A DNA stretch of 5,412 nucleotides from an uncultured Lachnospiraceae bacterium (GTDB taxonomy: Bacteria; Bacillota; Clostridia; Lachnospirales; Lachnospiraceae): contig CAJUTU010000091.1 of assembly GCA_910589385.1 (NCBI GenBank), forward strand, positions 1-5,412, in the 5' to 3' direction. Under the pieces are notes generated by a model. The model ran no database searches. It was not told where the DNA came from and saw only the letters and a list, made by a program, of their open reading frames with translations. Shown one piece after another: positions 1 through 5,412 of the stretch. Each line of letters opens with the position of its first letter. Position 1 is the first letter of the stretch. The position numbers and the translations under genes were made by a program.

Positions 1-1048
1 CAATCCAATAAATTTTTAGCCACAAATGTTACAAAAATGCTTGACCACTACAATCTGAACCCCCATAATAGATGGGGACGCTTCTTCCCCAAAGATAATT
101 GGTGTCAGATAGTTAAAATTAGGAAACAACAGACCATTTCCAAAACCTATCAGAAAAAAACCGATGGCTGCAAGCAGCAGGATATTTACCTGCAGGATCA
201 GTGCAAGAATACCTATTCCCAATATGACCTGTCCGATTTTGACAATCTTCCAGTTATGGATTTTTTCTGCCACAAGACCAGAAACAAGCCGTCCAGATGC
301 AAGTCCGATATAATAAAACATGATGATCCTTGCTGCAGCCTCTGCTCCTAATCCTCTCTGCTCAACAAGATAAGTACTGCCAAAACTCCCACAGCTGCTC
401 TCAATGGCACAAGCTGTTATAAACAGCCCCCACATCAGTTTGACACCCTTTATCCTCACAACCTTCTTTAGCGGAATATCTTCTACTACTTCCTCTTTTT
501 CCCCGTCTCCACGTACTTTTTCCATAAAGGCAGCATCAGAAACAAAATAACGGCTATGCCAGCATGGATCAGAAACACAATGCGGTATCCGTTCCTCCAG
601 CCACCATCGCCGTGCATGGCTGTCGCAAGAACGTAAGGGCTTGCAACGACACCGATACCGTAAAAGCAATACAGGAAACTCATGTGGCGGGAAGTATAGT
701 GGACAGCCACATAATTATTGAGTGCAGTGTCAATGGCTCCGGCACCAACCCCCAAAGGCACTGCAAATAAGCATAGCATATAATAATTCCCCGATATGGA
801 GAATCCTGCCATGGCTGCGGCTGTCAATGCCGTGCTGAACGCAGATACTTTATTCCGAAACGGTTGATTACTTTTGCGCTCAAAAGACTGGAAAACATCG
901 TTCCGCAATAAATTATGGATACGATAAAACTCCCAAAAGAAAACGGCAGTCCCCATTCCTGATAAATTGCCGGCCATGCAGTTCCAAACATGGAGTCCGG
1001 CAGGCCAAGACCAATGAAGGCGATATATATAACTGTCATCAACAGCAT
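1..1048 (-). pseudogene. Frameshifted major facilitator superfamily transporter (FucP-like), runs off left edge
   Basis: This is a membrane transporter of the major facilitator superfamily; its substrate cannot be told. Translation from the ATG at 1048 gives a typical MFS start (GLGLPDSMFGTAWP at residues about 13-26), then the homologous protein continues in a second frame from about 854 to 501, in a third from about 501 to 46, and probably in a fourth to the edge. Joined, the pieces give about 65+118+152+14 residues, close to the near-complete length of a 12-helix MFS protein of about 390-400 residues. Hydrophobic helices, a charged central loop around 470-520 and a conserved-looking FPN...LTP..FG segment near 80-115 are all retained. 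The first two breaks each look like loss of one base, near 850-856 and in the GGGGAAAAA run at 496-504. The gene follows the flavodoxin gene after 86 nt. It is probably inactive, though sequencing error cannot be excluded. Confidence 0.85.
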
Positions 1049-1054
1049 TTTCTT

Positions 1055-1060
1055 CCTCCT
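1055..1060 (-). promoter_or_regulatory. Ribosome binding site of the MFS pseudogene
   Basis: A perfect AGGAGG lies 6 nt before the ATG at 1048. It fixes the start of the transporter in that frame and shows that the overlapping longer reading frame starting at 1124 is not the true N-terminus. The intact translation signal suggests that the gene decayed recently. Confidence 0.85.
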
Positions 1061-1134
1061 GAATATTTTCCAGCTTTTTGCGCTTTACATAAAACGCCAA
1101 TATTTCGAAAATGGAAATAACCACTAAAGCTGTT

Positions 1135-1926
1135 TTATAAATTTAAATCTACGATCCAATCTCCAACATCCTCCGCTGTCACATCATCTATTTTGGAATG
1201 TGTTGCCTTAAAGCCATCCTCTTCTACCTCTGCCCCTGGCTGAAGTTTTTTGATCTCCGATATGGAATCTGAAAACCCGCTGCCTCCGCTGGTCACAAAC
1301 GGAATGATCCTTTTCCCGGAAAAGTCATATTCCTCCAGAAACGCATAGACCGCCATGGGCATATCATAATACCAGTTAGGAAACCCCAGAAATATCGTAT
1401 CATAATCATCCAGGTTTTGTATATGGGAGGCTAGTTTCGGCCGGGCTCTTTCCCGGTTCTCCCGTCCCCCCTGCTCGTCCGTTTCATCATAATCAGCAGG
1501 ATATTTTTCTTCTGTTTCAATCAGAAACATCTCTCCGCCAGTATACTGTCCGATCAACGATGCGGCATATTGTGTATTTCCATAAATCTCCCCATTCTTT
1601 TGTATGAGGCTTGCTGACGATATGGCATCTACCCCTTCCGGGAAGTCGGTATTTCCAACACGGGAAAAATATGCAATCAGGATATGGGAACCATCATCCT
1701 CTTCTGGCTGTATCCCGGCAGAACCTTCATTTTCTTCCGGCAATATTTCCGCAGAAGTTTCATCCCCGGTTTCTTCTCTGTCATTTTTCAGTCCGGATGT
1801 ACCGCTCTCTGTCTGCTCTGTTCCCTGCCCGGAAGATCTGCCATTTGTTCTGCCACTACTTCCACATGCCGCCATCGTGAATGCAAAAACAGAAATAAAT
1901 ATTATCGTCATCCACTTTTTCCACAT
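1135..1926 (-). CDS. Flavodoxin-domain lipoprotein (Flavodoxin_4-like)
   Basis: The 263-residue protein starts with a Sec-type lipoprotein signal: WKKW, a hydrophobic stretch, then TMAAC with the lipid-accepting Cys at residue 21. Residues 22-80 are a polar Gly/Ser/Glu linker containing an 11-residue imperfect tandem repeat (59-69, 70-80). From residue 82 it is a flavodoxin fold: strand 1 and the FMN phosphate loop (SRVGNT, 88-93), a short insertion, a second GNTQY (116-120) leading into helix 1, the GFPNWYYDMP loop (181-190) expected near the FMN ring, and TSGGSG (212-217). This arrangement matches Flavodoxin_4-type proteins. By inference it is an FMN-binding electron carrier or quinone/FMN reductase tethered outside the membrane. 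I chose ATG 1926 over TTG 1956 because it has a GAGG 8 nt upstream and puts the signal peptide at the N-terminus. It starts 20 nt after the aldo/keto reductase stop, so the two are probably cotranscribed. No DxxTGAS/T flavinylation motif is visible. Confidence 0.9.
   Translation of the reverse strand: MWKKWMTIIFISVFAFTMAACGSSGRTNGRSSGQGTEQTESGTSGLKNDREETGDETSAEILPEENEGSAGIQPEEDDGSHILIAYFSRVGNTDFPEGVDAISSASLIQKNGEIYGNTQYAASLIGQYTGGEMFLIETEEKYPADYDETDEQGGRENRERARPKLASHIQNLDDYDTIFLGFPNWYYDMPMAVYAFLEEYDFSGKRIIPFVTSGGSGFSDSISEIKKLQPGAEVEEDGFKATHSKIDDVTAEDVGDWIVDLNL
1688..1753 (-). repeat. 33-bp imperfect tandem duplication inside the flavodoxin linker
   Basis: Two adjacent 33-bp units, 1688-1720 and 1721-1753, match at 24 of 33 positions by hand alignment and stay in frame. 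They encode the 11-residue units AEILPEENEGS and AGIQPEEDDGS. The repeat lies wholly in the acidic linker between lipidated Cys21 and the flavodoxin domain, so it lengthens the tether without touching the fold. Confidence 0.75.
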
Positions 1927-1934
1927 CAAAAATA

Positions 1935-1938
1935 CCTC
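1935..1938 (-). promoter_or_regulatory. Ribosome binding site of the flavodoxin lipoprotein gene
   Basis: GAGG sits 8 nt before ATG 1926, inside the 20-nt gap after the aldo/keto reductase stop codon; a second purine block (AGAGG) lies just upstream. The alternative TTG start at 1956 would place the initiation codon inside the end of the preceding gene and add ten residues, including acidic ones, before the signal peptide. Confidence 0.7.
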
Positions 1939-1946
1939 GCTTTCCT

Positions 1947-2984
1947 CTAATACCAATCATGTTTTTCATTACGGTCCAATGCGCCTATCCGCGCCATCTC
2001 ATCCTCTGTCAGTTCAAAATCATACAGCTCCGTATTTTCCCTGATATGATCAGGGTTACTGGAACCAGGGATGACCACCACGCCCTTTTGCAGATTCCAG
2101 CGTAAGATTACCTGCGCAGAAGACACGCCATGCGCCCCGGCTATTTCAGAGATCACAGGATCGCCAAGCAGCTCTCCCGTATGCCCTCTGCCACCCAGCG
2201 GATACCATCCCTGCACCACGATCCCTAAATCCTGGATAAACGGGATCACATCATTCTCCTGATAATACGGATGGATTTCATTCTGAACCAATGCAGGGAC
2301 AGTATCCACCTGCGGCAGAAATTCCGTCAGTTCCTCCACATACCAGTTCGACAGCCCGATGGAACGGATTTTCCCCTCTTCCGCAAACTGCTCCATCGCT
2401 TTATACGCTTCCACATCATTCGGGTCTGGATGGTGCAAAAGCATTAAATCCACATAGCCAATATCCAGCCGGTCAAGGCAGGCCTGTATCGACTGGGCCG
2501 GAGCTTCCATTTCACTGCCCGGATAAATTTTTGTCGTAACAAAAATATCCTCCCGCTGTATGATTCCTTCGCTGATTGCTTCCCGGATTGCCTGCCCGAT
2601 CTCCTCCTCATTGCCATAGGCAGAAGCAGTATCAATCAGACGGACACCGTTTGATAATGCGGATTTCACAGAATTGATACACTCATCACCATGAAGGCTG
2701 TACGTCCCAAGGCCGTTAATCGGCATCTCATATCCGCTGTTCAGCATGACCATCTTTCTTTCAAAATCAAACTCTGCTTTTACAATGCTTTCTTCCCCTG
2801 CCGTTGGTTCGCTGCCTGTATGACTGGATACAGTTCCTGTTTCCCCTGCTGATTCAGCAGTATCTGCTGCCGGGATTGTTTCAATGCCTCCAGCTGTCCC
2901 GTTTTCCCCCACACCGCTTCGCCCGCACGCTGTCAATGGAAATGTCAATAAGAAAACAAATATAAGACTGAATATCTTACTCAT
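1947..2984 (-). CDS. Aldo/keto reductase with lipoprotein signal peptide
   Basis: The 345-residue protein begins with a hydrophobic signal ending in the lipobox LTAC (Cys20), followed by a Gly/Ser/Thr/Glu-rich linker to about residue 70. Residues 75-345 form a complete (beta/alpha)8 aldo/keto reductase of the 2,5-diketo-D-gluconate reductase type, about the normal 270 residues. The catalytic tetrad is visible: Asp118 and Tyr123 in IDTASAYGNEE, Lys152 in VTTK, and His184 in LLHHP. The cofactor segment IPGSSNPDHIREN (305-317) is present, but the Lys usual in IPKS is Gly307. The family reduces aldehydes and ketones with NAD(P)H. The ATG at 2984 has AGGGAG 8 nt upstream and starts 18 nt after the stop of the flavoprotein gene, so the two are probably in one operon. 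The lipidated N-terminus predicts an extracytoplasmic location, which is odd for an enzyme that needs NAD(P)H. The enzyme class is well supported; the substrate is unknown. Confidence 0.93.
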   Translation of the reverse strand: MSKIFSLIFVFLLTFPLTACGRSGVGENGTAGGIETIPAADTAESAGETGTVSSHTGSEPTAGEESIVKAEFDFERKMVMLNSGYEMPINGLGTYSLHGDECINSVKSALSNGVRLIDTASAYGNEEEIGQAIREAISEGIIQREDIFVTTKIYPGSEMEAPAQSIQACLDRLDIGYVDLMLLHHPDPNDVEAYKAMEQFAEEGKIRSIGLSNWYVEELTEFLPQVDTVPALVQNEIHPYYQENDVIPFIQDLGIVVQGWYPLGGRGHTGELLGDPVISEIAGAHGVSSAQVILRWNLQKGVVVIPGSSNPDHIRENTELYDFELTEDEMARIGALDRNEKHDWY

Positions 2985-2992
2985 TTCACAGT

Positions 2993-2998
2993 CTCCCT
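2993..2998 (-). promoter_or_regulatory. Ribosome binding site of the aldo/keto reductase gene
   Basis: AGGGAG lies 8 nt before ATG 2984 within the 18-nt gap after the preceding stop codon. It supports the start that includes the lipoprotein signal peptide, so the signal is not an artefact of choosing too early a start. Confidence 0.75.
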
Positions 2999-3002
2999 TA
3001 CG

Positions 3003-3533
3003 TTATTTCAGACTTCTTCCGAAATCCCGAAGCTCCTTCAGCTTTGAGGCAGAGCCGTTTTCCATGCCGTATGCTGTAAATACTCCCATATCCTCAAGGC
3101 CAAGGTATTCCAGAAAATCCCCCTTGTAGGAGAACATTGCCCCATCATACATTGCAGGATCACCGGAACTTAATATCATAGCCACTTTTTTCAAGTTCCG
3201 GGGCTTTCTCGGATAGGCGGCAGAATAAAAGCGATCAAGGGTACACTTTAACTGCCCTGAAACGCCGTGATAATAAATCGGCGAGGCAATGACAAGCATA
3301 TCTGCCTCCCCCAGCAGGGAATAGACTTCCTGCATATCATCTTTCTGCACGCAGGCTCCGTTTCCCTTTGTATGGCAGTATTCGCAGGCCAGACAGCCCG
3401 CAATCTTTTTCTTACATACATCGATCACATCCACCCTGTGTCCTGCAGATTCCGCACCTTCCCGGAACGCATCCACCATCTGTTTCGTATTGCCCTTCGG
3501 GCGGGGGCTTCCGTTTAATACTAAAATACGCAT
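3003..3533 (-). CDS. Flavodoxin-family NAD(P)H-dependent oxidoreductase, iron-sulfur-flavoprotein-like
   Basis: This 176-residue protein has the FMN_red/flavodoxin-like fold. The N-terminal strand and phosphate loop read LVLNGSPRPKGNT (4-16), typical of NADPH-dependent FMN reductases that bind FMN phosphate there. The loop ASPIYYHGVSGQLKCTLDRF (83-102) is the standard flavin-ring/dimer segment of this family. Between them lies a cysteine cluster, Cys47, Cys50, Cys53 and Cys61 (CX2CX2CX7C), the compact spacing seen in iron-sulfur flavoproteins (Isf) that hold a 4Fe-4S cluster. It has no signal peptide and is presumably cytoplasmic, unlike the flavodoxin lipoprotein two genes downstream. The length fits the shorter members of the family. 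The ATG at 3533 has an excellent AGGAGGT 7 nt upstream. It is the first gene after a possible terminator and leads directly into the aldo/keto reductase. The flavoprotein call is firm; the Fe-S cluster is likely but unproven. Confidence 0.9.
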   Translation of the reverse strand: MRILVLNGSPRPKGNTKQMVDAFREGAESAGHRVDVIDVCKKKIAGCLACEYCHTKGNGACVQKDDMQEVYSLLGEADMLVIASPIYYHGVSGQLKCTLDRFYSAAYPRKPRNLKKVAMILSSGDPAMYDGAMFSYKGDFLEYLGLEDMGVFTAYGMENGSASKLKELRDFGRSLK

Positions 3534-3540
3534 AATTATT

Positions 3541-3547
3541 ACCTCCT
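3541..3547 (-). promoter_or_regulatory. Ribosome binding site of the flavoprotein gene
   Basis: AGGAGGT lies 7 nt before ATG 3533. It is among the strongest Shine-Dalgarno sequences in the window, fitting for the first gene of a transcription unit or for one re-initiated after the hairpin at 3588-3614. Confidence 0.8.
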
Positions 3548-3587
3548 ATAGTATGTTTATTTCCCGCCAACACCAGAATGTCTTATT

Positions 3588-3614
3588 AAAAGTGGGATGC
3601 CCTGGCATCCCGCT
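3588..3614 (-). terminator. Probable intrinsic terminator or attenuator after the SDR gene
   Basis: Read on the minus strand, AGCGGGATGC, a 4-nt loop (CAGG) and GCATCCCACT form a stem with a 7-bp perfect core (3594-3600 with 3605-3611) that extends to 10 positions across one C-A mismatch. TTTT follows directly (3588-3591). It sits 33 nt past the SDR stop codon in the largest intergenic gap of the window (113 nt). On the plus strand no T-run follows, so the direction is minus. The T-run is short, so termination may be partial. Confidence 0.6.
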
Positions 3615-3646
3615 ACAGCATGATAACGCTTTGGTCTGTGCTGCCT

Positions 3647-4387
3647 TTAGATCCCCTGCTTTGTGGGACGGATCATAATCTCACTCACGGACATCCGGTC
3701 TGGCGTTTCGATGGCATAGGCCACAGAGGTTGCAATATCCTCCGCAGTCAAAGAATCAATCGTCTTCCTGAAATCCAGTTCCACCTGACGGGCGCTTTCA
3801 CTTTGAATGGATTTATAAAGGTCAGTAGCTACATTACCCGGTGAAATGATTGTGGATTTGATGTTATCCATCCGGTGTTCCTGGCGCAGCCCTTCCATGA
3901 TTGCCCGCACTGCGAACTTTGTTCCGCAATATACGGTTGAATTTTCATAAACATGATGCCCCAGTACAGAATCGGTAGCGATAATATGCCCGCTTTGCTG
4001 TTCCACCATGACAGGCAAAACTGCAGAAATCCCATTCAATACGCCCATCACATTGATGTCCAGCAGCTGACGCCATTCATTTCTCCTTCCCTCAATCAAT
4101 GGAGCCGTAGGCATAATGCCCGCATTATTGTATAGTACATCCACCCGGCCATGCAGTTCCACAGCCATGTCGATCACAGCTTTTACTTCTTCATAGCTGG
4201 CCACATCCGCCGTCTTATAAGCAATGGTGCATCCTTCAAGAGAATCTGCCAGTTCCCTGAGCTTTTCTTCACGGCGCGAGGCAATTACAAGTTTTGCCCC
4301 TTTGCCCGCCAGCAGTCTGACAGTTGCCTCGCCGATCCCACTGGACGCCCCTAAAATTACAACCACCTTGTCATTTATTGTATTCAT
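3647..4387 (-). CDS. Classical short-chain dehydrogenase/reductase (SDR)
   Basis: This 246-residue protein is a full-length classical SDR with a Rossmann fold and is predicted to be cytoplasmic. Visible motifs are the glycine-rich cofactor loop GASSGIG (13-19), basic Arg38-Arg39 after the second strand (which favours NADP(H)), Asp61-Val62 near the adenine, NNAG (87-90), and the catalytic residues Asn112, Ser140, Tyr153 and Lys157 (YCGTK), followed by the PGNVAT segment (183-188). The family interconverts alcohols and ketones or aldehydes using NAD(P)H. Within it the sequence resembles the YdfG/serine-dehydrogenase-like oxidoreductases, but the substrate cannot be read from motifs alone. The ATG at 4387 is preceded by AGGAG at 8 nt spacing, 59 nt after the stop of the alcohol dehydrogenase, so cotranscription with it is likely. 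A hairpin follows the gene. No catalytic residue is missing. Confidence 0.93.
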   Translation of the reverse strand: MNTINDKVVVILGASSGIGEATVRLLAGKGAKLVIASRREEKLRELADSLEGCTIAYKTADVASYEEVKAVIDMAVELHGRVDVLYNNAGIMPTAPLIEGRRNEWRQLLDINVMGVLNGISAVLPVMVEQQSGHIIATDSVLGHHVYENSTVYCGTKFAVRAIMEGLRQEHRMDNIKSTIISPGNVATDLYKSIQSESARQVELDFRKTIDSLTAEDIATSVAYAIETPDRMSVSEIMIRPTKQGI

Positions 4388-4395
4388 CCTATCTG

Positions 4396-4400
4396 CTCCT
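4396..4400 (-). promoter_or_regulatory. Ribosome binding site of the SDR gene
   Basis: AGGAG lies 8 nt before ATG 4387, within the 59-nt gap between the alcohol dehydrogenase and SDR genes. No convincing promoter was seen in that gap, so the SDR probably depends on transcription of the upstream gene. Confidence 0.7.
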
Positions 4401-4446
4401 CTGTTTATATATTGGAACGACCTGCTTCGGTCTGCTATGCTGGCTT

Positions 4447-5412
4447 TTATAAGCTGTTCTTTAAAATTTCCCTGATTTCATCCTTATCCGGCGCCTTATA
4501 ACCGCCATCCATGACCAGTGTACTGTCAACGATTCCCGGAAGCATCTCCTCTGTTACCCCGAGTTCTTTCAGATGCATCGTAAGGCCCAGCTCTTCCATA
4601 TAAGCCTCCATTTTCTGCAGACCTTCCGCTGCAACCTGTTCATCACTTTTTCCTTCCGGATTTACGTCCCATACGTTCATGGCAAACCTCTTAAACTTTG
4701 CCAGCCCAAACGGACAGACAAACCGGTAATAGGCCATGGATACCGCCGCAAGGGTCATGCCATGGGTTGCATCCGTATGCGCCGCAACCGCCTGCCCAAG
4801 CATATGCACCATCCAGTCTGTGGATTTTCCTTTCGCAACCAAGGTATTTAACGCCCATGTGGCAATCCACATGATGTTGCTCCTTGCCTCGTAATCCGTA
4901 GGATTCTTTACAGCAATCCGGCTGGAATGAACCAAAGACCGCAGCAGACCTTCCATCAGATAATCAGAGGTATTGTCATCCTCCCCGGAAAAATACTGCT
5001 CTGTAATGTGGTTCATGATGTCATAGATTCCCGCAGCCATCTGATACCGGGGCAGCGTGTAGGTATATACCGGATTTAAGATGGAGAATTTCGGATACAC
5101 CCTTTCGTCAAATACATGACCAATCTTCAACTTCTGCTCATGATTCGTTATGACCGCGCCGCCGTTCATTTCAGAGCCGGTGCCAACCATTGTCAGGACA
5201 CATCCCACCGGGATGATCTCATTGTCCACATCCTTCATCTGGAGATAGTATTTTTCCCAGGGATCTTCCGTACAGTATGCAGATACGGAAACTGCTTTTG
5301 CATAGTCGCAGACAGAGCCGCCCCCGACCGCAAGAATCAGGTCTACCTTACCCTCCTTGGCAATCTTACAGCCTTCCTGCAGTTTCTGTACCGTTGGATT
5401 TGGCATGACGCC
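4447..5412 (-). CDS. Iron-containing alcohol dehydrogenase, YqhD/butanol dehydrogenase type (N-terminus outside the window)
   Basis: The visible 321 residues, open to the right edge, cover all but roughly the first 70 residues of a group III metal-dependent alcohol dehydrogenase. Numbered from the window edge, the fragment starts at GVMPNP, the segment that follows strand 3 in YqhD (GVEPNP). It shows the pyrophosphate-binding GGGSVCD (30-36), VGTGSE (76-81), and LNPVYTYTLP (112-121). The metal ligands are Asp131 and His135 (YDIMNHITEQY), His203 (DWMVHMLG) and His217 (DATHGMT), spaced as in YqhD. The family reduces aldehydes to alcohols with NAD(P)H using Fe or Zn in the cytoplasm. The residue four after His203 is Gln207, where YqhD and clostridial butanol dehydrogenases have His-Glu. 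It is the most upstream gene seen here and probably heads the SDR transcript; promoter and start codon are not visible. The ATG at 5406 is internal and not the start. Confidence 0.93.
   Translation of the reverse strand, partial: GVMPNPTVQKLQEGCKIAKEGKVDLILAVGGGSVCDYAKAVSVSAYCTEDPWEKYYLQMKDVDNEIIPVGCVLTMVGTGSEMNGGAVITNHEQKLKIGHVFDERVYPKFSILNPVYTYTLPRYQMAAGIYDIMNHITEQYFSGEDDNTSDYLMEGLLRSLVHSSRIAVKNPTDYEARSNIMWIATWALNTLVAKGKSTDWMVHMLGQAVAAHTDATHGMTLAAVSMAYYRFVCPFGLAKFKRFAMNVWDVNPEGKSDEQVAAEGLQKMEAYMEELGLTMHLKELGVTEEMLPGIVDSTLVMDGGYKAPDKDEIREILKNSL

Noticed and set aside
490..506. Programmed -1 ribosomal frameshift in the MFS gene (GGG AAA AAG context)
   Set aside because: AAA AAG is mildly slippery and a -1 shift there would enter the correct frame, but the preceding base is G, so it is not a full X XXY YYZ heptamer. 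The same gene also needs a -1 shift near 853 (GGA ATA AAG), where nothing slippery exists. Decay or sequencing error is simpler.
1101..1119. Small hairpin TATTTC/GAAATA between the flavodoxin and transporter genes
   Set aside because: It is a 6-bp AT-rich stem with a 7-nt loop and no T-run placed as in a terminator; this is expected by chance in such sequence.
1049..1124. N-terminal extension of the transporter in the frame that starts at 1124
   Set aside because: The sequence there is not MFS-like. The true N-terminus begins at ATG 1048 behind a perfect AGGAGG in another frame, and the 1124 frame only becomes transporter sequence after the first frameshift.
1927..1956. Earlier TTG start for the flavodoxin lipoprotein
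   Set aside because: It would overlap the end of the aldo/keto reductase gene and put ten residues, several acidic, before the signal peptide. ATG 1926 has its own GAGG at 8 nt.
1604..2539. Several plus-strand open frames opposite the flavodoxin and aldo/keto reductase genes
   Set aside because: Their translations are rich in Ser, Pro, His and Cys with no recognisable domain, they lie wholly antisense to genes with complete catalytic motifs, and they lack good ribosome binding sites.
3541..3590. Internal promoter ahead of the flavoprotein gene (TTGGCG with TATAGG or TACTAT)
   Set aside because: The possible -35 and -10 boxes are 11-14 nt apart instead of about 17, and the -10 candidate overlaps the ribosome binding site.
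4400..4446. Short GACC/GGTC hairpin between the alcohol dehydrogenase and SDR genes as terminator or operator
   Set aside because: It has only 4 bp of stem and no T-run after it, too weak to support a regulatory call.

Overview
All six genes in this window lie on the minus strand, so transcription runs from the right edge to the left edge. The families present (YqhD/butanol-dehydrogenase-type iron alcohol dehydrogenase, Flavodoxin_4-type lipoprotein, aldo/keto reductase lipoprotein), the purine-rich AGGAGG-like ribosome binding sites, the lipobox signal peptides, the intermediate base composition and the frequent ATA and AGG/AGA codons suggest a Gram-positive anaerobe of the Clostridia, probably Lachnospiraceae-like. 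That assignment is inferred from style and not proven.

Layout in order of transcription: (1) 5412-4447, an iron-containing alcohol/aldehyde dehydrogenase whose N-terminus lies outside the window; (2) 4387-3647, a classical short-chain dehydrogenase/reductase; then a hairpin with a short T-run (3588-3614) that may end or attenuate the first transcript; (3) 3533-3003, a small FMN-reductase-fold flavoprotein with a CX2CX2CX7C cysteine cluster; (4) 2984-1947, an aldo/keto reductase with a lipoprotein signal peptide; (5) 1926-1135, a flavodoxin with a lipoprotein signal peptide and a linker containing an internal 33-bp tandem duplication; (6) 1048 to beyond the left edge, a major facilitator superfamily transporter broken by at least two, probably three, frameshifts. 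Gaps between genes are 113 nt or less except within the pseudogene, so no gene-free stretch exceeds about 300 bases.

Taken together the window is a reductase cassette: three NAD(P)H-dependent carbonyl/alcohol oxidoreductases of unrelated folds (Fe-ADH, SDR, AKR), two flavodoxin-fold proteins and an exporter-like permease. The Fe-ADH plus AKR combination recalls the E. coli yqhD-dkgA pair, which reduces toxic aldehydes, so aldehyde or electrophile detoxification, or fermentative carbonyl reduction, is a reasonable but unproven role. The most unusual aspect is that the AKR and the flavodoxin, which are normally cytoplasmic folds using cytoplasmic cofactors, both carry Sec/lipobox signals and are encoded back to back. 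No CRISPR array, tRNA, rRNA, insertion sequence or regulator gene was found; any promoter and regulator of the first gene would lie to the right of the window.
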